Below, in pieces: positions 40,901 through 43,899 of a stretch of 64,000 nt of DNA. The position numbers and the translations under genes were made by a program. The DNA is taken from assembly GCA_951640165.1 (NCBI GenBank), contig OX621251.1, forward strand, positions 31,458,893-31,522,892, written 5' to 3'. Source of the DNA: Pseudoips prasinana. Lineage: Eukaryota; Arthropoda; Insecta; Lepidoptera; Nolidae. The notes below the pieces were generated by a model. The model ran no database searches, was not told the origin of the DNA, and was given only the letters and a program-made list of their open reading frames with translations. The first letter of the stretch is position 1. Every line of letters begins with the position of its first letter.

Positions 40901-43619
40901 AGAAATAATAACAGAACCACCCCATACCATCCCGTTGGAATCGTAAAAGGCGACTGAGGGATACACCAGGTAGTCGGGCAGCAACACCTAACTGATCTCA
41001 CCAACTCGCATGCCAAGCGAGGTGACTAGGCAGCAACACCTAACTGATCTCACCAACTCGCATGCCAAGCGAGGTGACTAGGCAGCAACACCTAACTGAT
41101 CTCACCAACTCGCATGCCAAGCGAGGTGACTAGGCAGCAACACCTAACTGATCTCACCAACTCGCATGCCAAGCGAGGTGACTAGGCAGCAACACCTAAC
41201 TGATCTCACCAACTCGCATGCCAAGCGAGGTGACTAGGCAGCAACACCTAACTGATCTCACCAACTCGCATGCCAAGCGAGGTGACTAGGCAGCAACACC
41301 TAACTGATCTCACCAACTCGCATGCCAAGCGAGGTGACTAGGCAGCAACACCTAACTGATCTCACCAACTCGCATGCCAAGCGAGGTGACTACCTTCAAA
41401 TGGCAACATTATAAAAACCTTTGGGGGAGTTCTTAGAAATAGTTGTCTTGTGCGAGGATCAGACCTGAAATACGTGAAACGTTGAAAAATATACTTTTTC
41501 TGTTGTTTCTTTGACATGGCGGTTCATTTAGCTAAGGAGGCATTGGTACTAGACGGTGCCCTAGTACTGCGATTTTATATTTATATATTGTAAAATTACT
41601 AACATTAGGTTAAGATTTTTGTAACTAACATCTTATGGACTTAAAATGGTCTGAAATAAATGATTAACAAACTAAAATAAATAAATAAAATAATAAAGGT
41701 TTTTTATTCACGTAGACTTTAAAAAAGCGCTTGTAAATAGTCAGAACATGTTTGTAGTATTATAATTGTATACATTATTATTTCTTGTAACATAGATATT
41801 TAGGTACACATTGTATTGATAGTATTAAAACATTAATAAAATTTATTTTATAACAGCAATGATATTTAGCTAGCTCGTATCAAGTTATTGTCAAGAGATT
41901 ATGTTTAAGTTTAATTATCTAGTTTAAGTCTAATTATCTAGTTTAAGTCTAATATTTGTAATACATATTGGCAATGGTTCTGTCTATATTAAGGTGATAT
42001 TATTATGACGGACCTTATGTTAATAACGACGGTCGCGCTTTAATGCTACCACCGGATCCAATGCGCCCCAACTGAGAAGACCCAGCGAAACAAACTCAGC
42101 GGGTGTCTCTACTACAGGTTTCAACTAAATTAAATTCAATTAAATTAAATTAAAATTAACTGTTTCATCGGACCATTGAGGTGAGCGGGGGCTAAAGCCG
42201 TCTGGAAAATAAACCTCCTGTCGTCGGGCTCTGTGTATCACGAGAGTTTTTAATAACCTTGACTTGTTCTAGGTAAGTTTATTTACCACCTAAAGCTCCT
42301 CCTTTATAAGGTTGCATATTAAAAGTAATAACTTATAAATAGGTACAAACAAATGACCTTGACTGCCGCCGCGATGCTTCTTATCAAGTCCTGCGCGCTA
42401 TATGACTAACTTAGCTATAATTAGATTTGACTGCCCCTAGCGAATATAAATCGCATCAAAACTTGAGCTTCTGAAAATTGCTTCAAAAGAGGGGGTTATC
42501 AACTAATTCGTTGCGAAGGTATAAAATAGATAGCCATTAAAGTTTTTTTTAAAGAACGTCCGCACTAGGGCATTTAATCGCTGTGTCGCGGGGTACTTTA
42601 CTAACATATAATTACATCCAGACTCAGAACAACTATCTATGGGTCACACAAATAGTGGTCCGGCGCGGGACTCAAACCCGCTACACGAAGCGGCGAGACG
42701 ACTGTCGTAGCCGCTGCGCCACACGAGCAGTCAATATAAAATGTTTCTTATCACTAATTTTATTATATTAATGTTTTACTATGAACCTGGCATTACAATA
42801 CATTCAAACTCTGCATTACCTACTATGTACTTCTTTCCCCTTACTTCACTGTTCATGATTGACATGATGACCTGAATGGTCCTTATTTTGCCTTCATAAG
42901 GATAAATTACTCCTTCCGATCCGGATAAACGTAGAGCGACAGTCGCACAAACGACCCTACAATGCATCTCCACCCTTGTTCAGTAACCGCCCTAAGTCGA
43001 GGTTAAAATCTCAAACAGGGCGCCCTCTAATGCGGGTTATAGTTTGAGAAATGTAAGTCTTGTGTAAGTAAGATTGACTGCACGTGTGGCGCAGCGGCTA
43101 AGACAGTCGCCTCGCCGCCTCGTGTCGCGGGTTCGAGTCCCACGCCGGACAACTATTTGTGTCACCCATAAATAGTTGTTCTGAGACTGGCTGTAATTTG
43201 TGTCCGTCTATTATATGTTTGTAAAGTACCCCGCAACACAGGGATAAGTTTAATTAGTGCGGGCGGTCAGTAACCGCCCGTGGAGATTCAAATCCCAAAT
43301 TAGTTTGAGAAAGTAATATAGGGTAGGTATATATACCCTATATTACTTACTTACTCCCATACATCCTATATATACGGGAGTGTCACCGTATTTAAGTATC
43401 ACGTCCCGTATTGTTACCTACTTGTTCCGTTTATCAATATTTCAATATTACACTTACCTTTTTCTTTTTCAAGTACTCCACTGATCTATACGATCCGACA
43501 AGTATCGGTACTAAAGCCATAATCACTAAGCTCCCATAAGCGATAGCGATTCCTTCGACAGTCGCTCGCGGCTTTGTTGTAACATTAAAAACATCTTCCA
43601 TATTTGCTGATTCTGCCAT
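4867..43619 (-). CDS. Spp: signal peptide peptidase (HM13/SPP), seven coding exons
   Basis: An intramembrane aspartyl protease of the ER that cleaves signal peptides after signal peptidase. The CDS joins 43458-43619, 37941-38152, 22249-22429, 19997-20180, 18886-19036, 5451-5609 and 4867-4933. It totals 1116 nt and encodes 371 residues; human SPP has 377. Every intron is GT..AG and all phases agree. The product has an NVT sequon at residue 12 in the lumenal N-terminus, about nine hydrophobic segments, YD at 223-224, GLGD at 267-270 and PAL at 322-324. The 46-residue spacing of the two catalytic Asp equals the human one. The C-terminus is short and lacks an obvious dilysine retention signal. 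Exon 2 is unusually divergent, so a lepidopteran paralog is possible. The introns are almost entirely transposons. Confidence 0.93.
5020..5222 (-). repeat. tRNA-headed SINE (family C), copy 1, in SPP intron 6
   Basis: On the minus strand it has an A-box-like TGGTCTAGCCGTAGCG and a B-box GGTTCAAATCC, followed by CGGGTCGGGCC and a body with GGGAGTTGGCGATATTACAC and CCTCGGAGAGACCG. The same structure recurs at 25600 and 51590. It is a SINE, not a tRNA gene, because the tRNA-like part lacks a proper acceptor stem and runs into the shared body. Confidence 0.8.
5451..5609 (-). CDS. Spp: SPP exon 6 (PAL motif)
   Basis: 159 nt with acceptor TTATTCCAG|GGC and donor TTCGC|GTGAGT. It encodes [20 protein letters not shown], then [13 protein letters not shown] and [11 protein letters not shown]. 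The PAL motif packs against the catalytic site in the presenilin/SPP fold. It leaves phase 2. Confidence 0.96.
5687..5716. repeat. small perfect hairpin in intron 5
   Basis: Arms AACTTCGTTCCA and TGGAACGAAGTT around the loop TGCGGG. No known role. Confidence 0.7.
5832..5870. repeat. (GA)n microsatellite
   Basis: About eleven GA units followed by imperfect GACAGACAGAGA, inside intron 5. Confidence 0.85.
6046..6110 (+). repeat. fragment of RTE-tail SINE family
   Basis: GGGGGCGTAGAAGACG and GAATATCTACCAGAGAACGG match the longer copies at 58330 and 29855. Only the 5' part is present. Confidence 0.5.
6116..6700. other. intron 5 sequence, old repeat material
   Basis: AT-rich, with no coding signal. 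A block near 6140 (ATACTAGCTGGGCCCTGCG) resembles a repeat common in arthropods, but I cannot name it. The start of the pogo-like element at about 6711 is not sharply defined. Confidence 0.3.
6570..7129 (+). other. probable 5' UTR intron of the pogo-like transposase gene
   Basis: Donor AAC|GTAAGT at 6570 and acceptor TTTGTATTTCAG|ATGGG at 7129. The frame happens to stay open upstream to 6872, but that stretch is AT-rich and lacks family features, so I treat it as intron. Confidence 0.45.
6711..10309 (+). mobile_element. pogo-like (Tc1/mariner superfamily) DNA transposon
   Basis: It carries an intact transposase (7130-9526) flanked by AT-rich subterminal regions with repeated GGTTAA/TTAACC motifs on both sides (6710-6830 and 10030-10300). 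CTGGTTAATTGAGTAC at about 6800 and CTGGTTAATAGAGTAC at about 10083 are direct subterminal copies. I could not fix the terminal inverted repeats or a TA duplication by eye, so the outer limits are approximate. It sits in SPP intron 5, opposite to the gene. Confidence 0.65.
7130..9526 (+). CDS. pogo-family DDE transposase with long C-terminal extension, intact
   Basis: 798 residues from ATG 7130, which follows a strong acceptor (TTGTATTTCAG). A matching donor, AAC|GTAAGT, lies at 6570, so the 5' UTR probably has an intron. Domains in order: psq-type helix-turn-helix (about 15-60), CENP-B-like DNA-binding region (about 75-150), and a DDE_1 core with [14 protein letters not shown] and QPLDFGL. 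The spacing between the last two Asp is 35 residues (DD35D), which fits pogo. The C-terminal ~300 residues hold two PTPSTSR repeats, a lysine-rich block, an acidic [10 protein letters not shown] stretch and a final globular segment. A possible poly(A) signal lies at about 9968. With no stops or frameshifts it may be young, or a domesticated gene. Confidence 0.88.
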   Translation: MGRTKTTARKKGGHTEDSMRKAIELINAGMSIRKASKECELKYPTVRLYVERSKANAGRTIRLTPNYEVNKIFTSEEEESLVEYIEYCAQIFYGLTSKDCRRVEYQMARANNKKIPQSWVDAEMAGIEWLRSFRKRHPVISLRKPEAYSLTRATAFNKHKIELFYGNLKSAMERHTSFADGSRVYNLDETSTTTVQRPGKILARKGTNVAKVTSGERGTLVTTCCIVNAIGQALPPAMVFPRKKFQPHMLQGAPPGTLGLAAANGWMNSEIFVNVMKHFIKHVSASKENPALLIMDNHESHLSIEALELAKASGVTILTLHPHTTAKVQPLDFGLNGPFKTYYNIAVDSWLLRNPGRPFTIYNVAECVGLAYLKAMTPMNIINAFKKCGIFPFDDCIFTEADFMPSTVTDRPFIAPSNEAEDDRMEAEIILLESSDPREINKDLTRIHGPEISSTSPSILDAEPASEAPYCVPVLCPTPNTNENYPHPSTNQDDNVTLPIISASDSLEQSSVHTQAESEQLQPTPSTSRHNDLAPPTIEAPNLSTPYPVFNQSKNNTRNNICFQPTPSTSRNFITPRKFIPPIKAKPRNPKRHRTPGKSMIATDTPEKNAIEEKKRKKGTKNLIKKVKQDLFKEPKIQNKTLKTKKKVNIIDDSDSSDEEDFVASGSSSGGEDFMSENEADDGVIILDGNFLPLAREPKEQEFVVVLFPFKKTSVFYVAKILEIIDDNDEDSNFFVSFLRLKNRSLQTFCEPLVPDTAGIQVKDVKYILPNPKIIGSNRRQASFSFDVHFDMSLLNLR
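10315..10345. repeat. perfect 14-bp hairpin beside the pogo element
   Basis: GTATACGTAACACT and AGTGTTACGTATAC around the loop ACC. It lies just past the last GGTTAA motif and may mark the element boundary. Confidence 0.75.
10560..10815 (+). repeat. tRNA-headed SINE (family A), copy 1
   Basis: It has an A-box-like GCCTAGTTGGTAGTG and a B-box GGTTCGAATCC, a body with GAGCACGAATATTTGTTTCTG, the block GCTTAGTTTGGGG, and a (TTA)n tail. Other copies lie at 29560-29850 (minus) and 50157-50463 (plus). Confidence 0.85.
10979..11194 (-). repeat. 3' LTR of the intron-5 Gypsy element
   Basis: 216 bp, beginning TGTAATGTAATG on the minus strand. A polypurine tract CGGGGGAGT lies directly upstream of it (11195-11203 on plus). 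It includes AATAAAATGA and AATAAAAACA blocks that may serve as poly(A) signals. Confidence 0.9.
11368..13206 (-). pseudogene. Gypsy RNase H and integrase, one internal stop
   Basis: It opens with the RNase H end (IAYASRNL, then FTDHKPL). The integrase HHCC zinc region follows (SGHAGINRM...KKCQQC), with DDE core segments LDIMGPLP and ITDKGTEF and a C-terminal DNA-binding part. A TAA at 11926-11928 interrupts the integrase between the second Asp and the catalytic Glu region. The frame is open on both sides, so this looks like one point mutation. It is joined to the RT part by a frameshift near 13210-13250. Confidence 0.85.
13215..15086 (-). pseudogene. Gypsy protease and reverse transcriptase, with internal duplication
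   Basis: The protease motif [11 protein letters not shown] lies near the N-terminus. The RT follows with [33 protein letters not shown] and FIYLDDCVV. Between the LDLSQSYYQ block and SPMGLK a 20-residue segment occurs twice in tandem (13784-13843 and 13844-13903, both with SRKYTAF and KMYQ). A duplication at this core position should disturb folding. The start overlaps the end of the gag frame by about 29 nt in another frame. Confidence 0.85.
13784..13903 (-). repeat. 60-bp tandem duplication inside the RT domain
   Basis: Units 13784-13843 and 13844-13903 align without gaps but differ at many positions. Related Gypsy RTs carry this segment once. Confidence 0.8.
15058..15266 (-). pseudogene. 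Gypsy gag, 3' fragment
   Basis: It starts directly after the Transib-type insertion and encodes an Arg/Gly-rich stretch ([18 protein letters not shown]) followed by a Ser/Thr-rich tail. No CCHC knuckle is present. The RG-rich end probably binds RNA, as in other zinc-less Gags. Confidence 0.7.
15267..16871. mobile_element. non-autonomous Transib-type DNA transposon inserted in gag
   Basis: It begins CACAGTGG and ends CCACTGTG, flanked by CGACG at 15262-15266 and 16872-16876. A 5-bp duplication of the form CGNCG and termini starting CACWRTG are Transib hallmarks; CACAGTG is also the V(D)J recombination heptamer. The TIRs are very long (15267-15592 and 16547-16871) and nearly identical, with a few mismatches. 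The ~950-bp middle is AT-rich and holds no transposase remnant. Confidence 0.85.
16872..17867 (-). pseudogene. Gypsy gag, 5' fragment
   Basis: ATG at 17867. It encodes about 330 residues of a helical Gag-like protein, with Leu/Lys/Glu-rich N-terminal helices and a capsid-like middle with a [11 protein letters not shown] stretch. It ends in an Asn/Arg/Tyr/Gly-rich region before the insertion. The open frame runs 18 codons into the inserted transposon before a stop. Confidence 0.75.
18155..18418 (-). CDS. small membrane-protein ORF in the Gypsy leader
   Basis: 87 residues between the 5' LTR and gag, with a strong start context (ACCATGG at 18418). The N-terminus MGKSASKE fits an N-myristoylation site (MGxxxS). 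Residues ~35-57 form a hydrophobic span ([20 protein letters not shown]), followed by a basic [18 protein letters not shown]. It would be a single-pass protein with a basic cytoplasmic tail. I know no family for it. It lies 290 nt upstream of gag and is undamaged although gag and pol are broken. Confidence 0.55.
   Translation of the reverse strand: MGKSASKEQVIAQNANGQASATTSQYHTERLESIEFLVTIAIVILCIAVVYYVLKKCNKHHVRNLQRELNRNNLATISRADLTTTAV
18493..18509 (-). other. primer binding site of the intron-5 Gypsy element
   Basis: TGGCGACCCTTGCC lies one base after the 5' LTR on the minus strand. The 5' eight bases match the tRNA-Arg-type site of mdg1/412. The rest I cannot assign without tRNA sequences. 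Confidence 0.6.
18511..18726 (-). repeat. 5' LTR of the intron-5 Gypsy element
   Basis: 216 bp, apparently identical to 10979-11194. The target duplication GGAT follows at 18727-18730. Confidence 0.9.
18886..19036 (-). CDS. Spp: SPP exon 5 (GxGD motif)
   Basis: 151 nt with acceptor TTTCCACAG|TG and donor TTCAG|GTAAAA. It encodes [16 protein letters not shown], then [19 protein letters not shown]. Asp 270 is the second catalytic Asp. The exon edge lies about 150 bp from the Gypsy insertion at 18726. Confidence 0.97.
19037..19639. other. SPP intron 4, nothing recognised
   Basis: It contains a short GA-rich run near 19290 and an old block CACCTGATGTTAAGCGGCCAG near 19410 of a type common in insect repeats. 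There is no coding signal. Confidence 0.4.
19640..19770 (+). repeat. old LINE 3'-tail fragment
   Basis: CGGCGAAGGAAAACATCATG, then AAACCTGCATACCTG and CATTGTGAGAGAAGACCC, are blocks I know from insect non-LTR 3' ends. It is truncated at both sides. Confidence 0.5.
19795..19965 (+). repeat. RTE-tail SINE family, truncated copy
   Basis: It shares GTGGTGACGGC, CATCTCGTGGGAGGCATAG, GAATATCTACTAGAGAAAGG and GCGATCGTCAACCCG with 58330-58565. The 3' tail is missing. Confidence 0.6.
19997..20180 (-). CDS. Spp: SPP exon 4 (first catalytic Asp)
   Basis: 184 nt with acceptor TATAG|CACTGG and donor AAAT|GTAAGT. It encodes [20 protein letters not shown] and later [14 protein letters not shown], the YD active-site segment, with Asp 224 as the predicted catalytic residue. 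It ends in phase 1 inside the codon after DAPIK. Confidence 0.96.
20341..20514. other. SPP intron 3 sequence, nothing recognised
   Basis: Ordinary AT-rich intronic sequence. I see no element ends here. Confidence 0.4.
20515..20665 (-). repeat. dispersed repeat shared with 58785-58940
   Basis: Inverted relative to the other copy. It shares GTTGATCCTGGCTTACAGGA, GGAGGGACTACTCCC and a block around AGTGTCATTTCATT. Probably a LINE 3' end. Confidence 0.6.
20666..22248. other. rest of SPP intron 3, mostly featureless
   Basis: AT-rich. A block at 21820-21975 (CTAATATTATAAAGGCGAAAG and TTCACGCAAAAACTACCGAA) is a short-interspersed repeat type common in arthropods. Near 21300 a 20-bp motif with GCTTCTGCAG is repeated twice about 40 bp apart. 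There is no coding signal. Confidence 0.4.
22249..22429 (-). CDS. Spp: SPP exon 3
   Basis: 181 nt. The first base completes the Ser codon left by exon 2 (LLSPIV). It continues through PSCFPN, DIINYKY and GGWYLVKK, matching the human SPF...PASFPN...EIINYEF...WYLLRK stretch. The donor is AAG|GTAGTT. The acceptor TATTATTATAG lies directly against the tail of a LINE (22435 upward). Confidence 0.92.
22435..25180 (-). mobile_element. CR1-group LINE (Kiri-like), 3' segment
   Basis: The 3' part of a LINE in the same orientation as the SPP gene. It runs from the endonuclease break at 25180 to a tail GAAATAAATATA followed by (ATT)n that abuts SPP exon 3. The 5' part is at 30584-31990, separated by a 5403-bp hAT-like element with an exact 8-bp duplication. 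Confidence 0.85.
22590..25180 (-). CDS. LINE ORF2: endonuclease (part) and reverse transcriptase
   Basis: Open for over 860 codons from the hAT junction to the stop at 22590. Endonuclease motifs: [22 protein letters not shown] and SDHIPLL. Reverse transcriptase: [21 protein letters not shown] (motif A), [15 protein letters not shown] (B), [10 protein letters not shown] (C) and [12 protein letters not shown]. The C-terminal domain ends in an Arg-rich region. No stops or frameshifts are seen, so apart from the hAT insertion the ORF looks competent. Exact clade is uncertain (Kiri/CR1-like). Confidence 0.88.
25600..25910 (+). repeat. tRNA-headed SINE (family C), copy 2
   Basis: A-box-like GTTGGTCTACTGGTAGCG and B-box GGTTCAAATCC, then GGGAGTTGGCGGTATTATAG and CCTCGGAGAGCACGTAAAGC. 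The last block is the core shared with family D. It is the most complete copy, running to a CACACACA stretch. Confidence 0.85.
26030..26560 (-). pseudogene. RTE LINE, C-terminal end of ORF2 and 3' tail
   Basis: Minus-strand [19 protein letters not shown] and a run of arginine- and tryptophan-poor remnants correspond to the RTE C-terminal domain. The 3' end is the typical (ATG/ATC)n tail at 26035-26080 preceded by CAGCAGAACCTTCGGCTGAT. It is separated from its RT (27425-28300) by an R1 fragment. Confidence 0.7.
26570..27425 (-). pseudogene. R1-clade LINE 3' fragment (GC-rich)
   Basis: The minus strand encodes [20 protein letters not shown], then a [11 protein letters not shown] and [20 protein letters not shown] end, which matches the C-terminus of R1-clade ORF2. 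The rest is GC-rich 3' UTR-like sequence. It sits inside the RTE fragment, so it is the younger of the two. R1 elements usually target 28S rDNA; this one is outside it. Confidence 0.6.
27425..28300 (-). pseudogene. RTE LINE, reverse transcriptase fragment
   Basis: Remnants of RQGDITSP (RT motif B), [10 protein letters not shown] and [10 protein letters not shown], in two or more frames. The FADD motif region is damaged. It is the 5' partner of 26030-26560. Confidence 0.7.
28705..29120 (+). repeat. dispersed insect repeat beginning AAGTGCGAGTCGGACTCGCC
   Basis: It runs from GTGCGAGTCGGACTCGCCC to TAAGGGTTCCGTTTTTTGCC and GGCTACGGAAGCC. The layout (gagtcggactcgcc head, cagacagacag middle, ggttccgt tail) is a repeat family I know from Lepidoptera, without a secure class. 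A related remnant is at 57760-57960. Confidence 0.55.
29560..29850 (-). repeat. tRNA-headed SINE (family A), copy 2
   Basis: The minus strand starts GACGAGCGTGTTGGCATGG with a degraded B-box and holds ATATTGGTGTGCATGAACATG, CTCTGCTTAGTTTGGGATCAG and a (TTA)n tail at 29580. Confidence 0.75.
29855..30080 (-). repeat. SINE sharing the RTE 3' tail, full copy
   Basis: The minus strand opens GTGTGGTGATGGCATAGG, continues through TAGGGGGCGCAGAAATCG and ends GGGGAGGCTTTTGTCCAGCA, GTGGACGTACTTTGGCTGAC. That last part is the RTE 3' end seen at 50040-50090. Copies: 58330-58565, 19795-19965 and 6046-6110. Confidence 0.7.
30592..30751 (-). CDS. LINE ORF2 start (endonuclease N-terminus), split by hAT
   Basis: ATG at 30751, 31 nt after the ORF1 stop. 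It encodes [16 protein letters not shown] and [11 protein letters not shown], the QETW motif of AP-type LINE endonucleases, then breaks at the hAT duplication. Confidence 0.85.
30782..31921 (-). CDS. LINE ORF1 protein
   Basis: 379 residues from the probable start ATG 31921 ([11 protein letters not shown]); the frame is open a little further upstream without support. The N-terminal ~60 residues have CTNC and a later ICGSAF, suggesting a small zinc-binding or helical domain. Residues ~115-160 are coiled-coil-like. A Ser-rich middle follows. The C-terminal ~90 residues ([20 protein letters not shown] to [11 protein letters not shown]) look like the RRM-type nucleic-acid-binding domain of CR1-group ORF1 proteins. 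Intact. Confidence 0.8.
   Translation of the reverse strand: MSVNTVKCTNCNVVISEVLAFIRSRHDVVDNESLIRICGSAFSEDVIDEAKKLLFVSTKTTQKLVSRRKNKKLKDLEDMISVFKTVDPEQIPVFVAYDLHKLPPVCFDHVDDTKLLKDIVSLRTEVNNIKNDYVTNSQLEDLKSNKANLVSNSSINIKRRGYVLVGDSPYEHQLPSKSSGIGVSTASLESLSVSCSESRATETERVVAISGNETPNKTTPLPLPIVAERDNNQLPVSCVDNGAKQLTMAEMVKEGEWKESKKHQPWTLIQKNKPKSRFTGMIGKAASNSPGKFRAAEMKIPLFISYVNKETTETDIREYIKKKANEVVNLEKNNMSVERPYNAFKLLVPKHKISTFLDDQLWPEGISFRRFINFKKYLR
32007..32232 (-). repeat. SINE with 5S-rRNA-like head (family D), copy 2
   Basis: On the minus strand: GATGCTCTGCCCGGTC, AGGTCAAGCAACTAGGCTCG, CGGTCAGTCCATAGG, core CCTCGGAGAGCACGTGAAGC, and a tail ending ATACGATAAGTAAGT. It matches 4585-4822 along its length. 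The LINE 5' end abuts its 3' end. Confidence 0.75.
32235..32405 (+). repeat. LINE 3' end fragment (RTE/Daphne-type tail)
   Basis: CTTCAAGAAGCGAGCC, TTCTTAAATGCCGGCAACG and TTGCGGCTCCTCTGG, then GGCGGCGGTAATCACTGACC, is a LINE 3' end very common in lepidopteran DNA. It encodes nothing here. Confidence 0.65.
32544..33218 (+). repeat. left 675-bp TIR
   Basis: Motif copies near 32551 (inverted), 32685, 32841 and 33005. The inner limit is GTCACGCAGGAC, after which similarity to the right TIR stops. Confidence 0.9.
33351..33532. repeat. 91-bp tandem duplication inside the transposon
   Basis: Two units of period 91, from GCATAGATAGGTAATGCTAC to GAGTCTAACATAAT, differing at very few bases, between the left TIR and the gene. 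Confidence 0.85.
33695..33738 (+). other. possible 5' exon of the transposase gene
   Basis: ATG at 33695, then a donor ATAAC|GTAAGTAT at 33739 and an acceptor TTGCATTACAG at 33851. The phases match across the 113-nt intron. The encoded 14 residues are hydrophobic, which is odd for a transposase, so this is tentative. Confidence 0.3.
33853..36926 (+). pseudogene. DDE transposase fused to a ubiquitin-specific-protease-like domain
   Basis: Three open segments read as one gene: 33853-34209, 34210-34540 in the same frame after a TAA at 34207, and about 34540-36926 after a frameshift. N-terminal part: a [10 protein letters not shown] segment and a C/H-rich [10 protein letters not shown]...YSQCK segment that may bind DNA. 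Numbered from 34629, the DDE core has [11 protein letters not shown] (D91), EIITDD (D164/165), RLDTSHFIK (D209/H212) and [12 protein letters not shown] (E381). The C-terminal ~260 residues have [12 protein letters not shown] (C516), CTNVLC and CASC (615/620, 660/663), and GHYKSHYL with YFCYDDN (H722, D737/738): the Cys box, zinc ribbon and His box of USP proteases. The core resembles MULE/NOF transposases. The fusion is my reading of motifs, with no database support. Confidence 0.75.
37099..37774 (-). repeat. right 675-bp TIR
   Basis: Mirror image of 32544-33218, with motif copies near 37300, 37460, 37620 and 37750 and only scattered mismatches. Confidence 0.9.
37941..38152 (-). CDS. Spp: SPP exon 2 (divergent)
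   Basis: The acceptor is ATTTTTTCAG|GAATCC and the donor CTCAG|GTAATT. It has 212 nt and leaves phase 2. The opening ([15 protein letters not shown] then a hydrophobic run) aligns with the SPP region before and within TM2. The segment that follows, [20 protein letters not shown], is longer and more charged than the short FSQEYIN-type loop of human SPP. A second hydrophobic run then leads into exon 3. The splice sites and phases are good, so I keep it. Confidence 0.85.
38208..38981. mobile_element. pogo/Tigger-type MITE, 774 bp, in SPP intron 1
   Basis: Ends CAGTAGAACGCTGATTATCC and GGATAATCGGTGTTCTGCTG are inverted copies with two mismatches, flanked by TA (38206-38207 and 38982-38983). CAG...CTG ends and a TA duplication fit pogo/Tigger. 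It contains no transposase. Confidence 0.75.
38984..39689. other. intron 1 stretch, nothing recognised
   Basis: Very AT-rich. There are no element ends or coding signal. Confidence 0.45.
39690..40170 (-). pseudogene. LINE ORF2 C-terminus and 3' end
   Basis: The minus strand encodes [29 protein letters not shown] and [20 protein letters not shown], the usual C-terminal end of RTE/L2-type ORF2. The 3' end has GAGGGGTAGGCAGAGACAAC-like sequence, which recurs in the hairpin at 63932. Confidence 0.75.
40236..40860 (-). pseudogene. CR1/jockey-like LINE ORF2 C-terminus
   Basis: 150 open residues: [22 protein letters not shown] and [11 protein letters not shown] are typical of the C-terminal domain downstream of the RT. 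The 3' tail is (ATTTC)n-like at 40236-40265. It is 5' truncated, and nothing upstream of the domain remains. Confidence 0.75.
40979..41393. repeat. minisatellite, eight 52-bp units
   Basis: GCAACACCTAACTGATCTCA recurs at 40981, 41033, 41085, 41137, 41189, 41241, 41293 and 41345. The eight units look identical by eye. Each holds the palindromic core CTCGCATGCCAAGCGAGG. The array starts at the end of a repeat (40880-40980, with GTAAAAGGCGACTGAGGGAT) that is common in Lepidoptera. Confidence 0.95.
41692..42125 (-). repeat. dispersed repeat, copy 2 of 2
   Basis: Same family and orientation as 201-715, with an internal deletion and a short local duplication of AGTTTAAGTCTAATTATCT near 41930. Confidence 0.65.
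42126..42557. other. intron 1 stretch, nothing recognised
   Basis: It begins with an ATTAAATT-rich run. No coding or repeat ends are recognised. Confidence 0.4.
42558..42735 (-). repeat. tRNA-headed SINE (family B), minus copy
   Basis: The minus strand has GTGTGGCGCAGCGGCTACG (A-box region), a B-box in GCGGGTTTGAGTCCC, then CACAAATAGT-type body and AGTACCCCGCGACACAGCG. A plus copy lies at 43078-43262, making an inverted pair about 340 bp apart. Confidence 0.8.
43078..43262 (+). repeat. tRNA-headed SINE (family B), plus copy
   Basis: GTGTGGCGCAGCGGCTAAG and GCGGGTTCGAGTCCC are the A and B boxes. The body has AACTATTTGTGTCACCC and AAAGTACCCCGCAACACAG. It lies in SPP intron 1, about 200 bp from exon 1. 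Confidence 0.85.
43458..43619 (-). CDS. Spp: SPP exon 1 (start codon, first transmembrane segment)
   Basis: Starts at ATG 43619 and codes 54 residues including [20 protein letters not shown], the SPP first transmembrane segment. The donor is AAG|GTAAGTG at 43457, phase 0. The exon was chosen because the next exon's first codon (GAA at 38152) continues in frame. Confidence 0.93.
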
Positions 43620-43888
43620 TACTCCAACAAATATAAAATAATTATTTATTATCTACTTATTATTTGTGAGTATTATTTACAAACGTAAATAAATTTATAT
43701 TTAGAGTTTTGAAAAATAAAATTTCCGCCACTTAAGTGAAAATAAGATGTATAATTAACACAGTAATAGAGTTAAGTATTTGTCCACTCCGAAACTCAGA
43801 ACCGAAATAAAGTCAAATATGCAACGAGACTGAACGCGACGCGGTTCCCCCTCACAATGAATAGTCTGGCGTCTGGACGGTTCCGTTC

Positions 43889-43896
43889 TATTTATA
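43889..43896 (-). promoter_or_regulatory. Spp: TATA-like box upstream of SPP
   Basis: TATAAATA on the minus strand, about 270 bp upstream of the SPP ATG. An initiator-like TCAGTC occurs near 43829 but about 60 bp away, longer than usual. No 5' UTR intron is needed, but I cannot exclude one. Confidence 0.25.
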
Positions 43897-43899
43897 TCA

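Noticed and set aside
40979..41393. CRISPR-like array
   Set aside because: Units are head-to-tail with no unique spacers, in a eukaryotic intron: a minisatellite.
42660..42730. True tRNA genes at 5160, 10570, 25620, 42690, 43090 and 50170
   Set aside because: A and B boxes are present but the acceptor stems do not close and each runs into a repeated SINE body.
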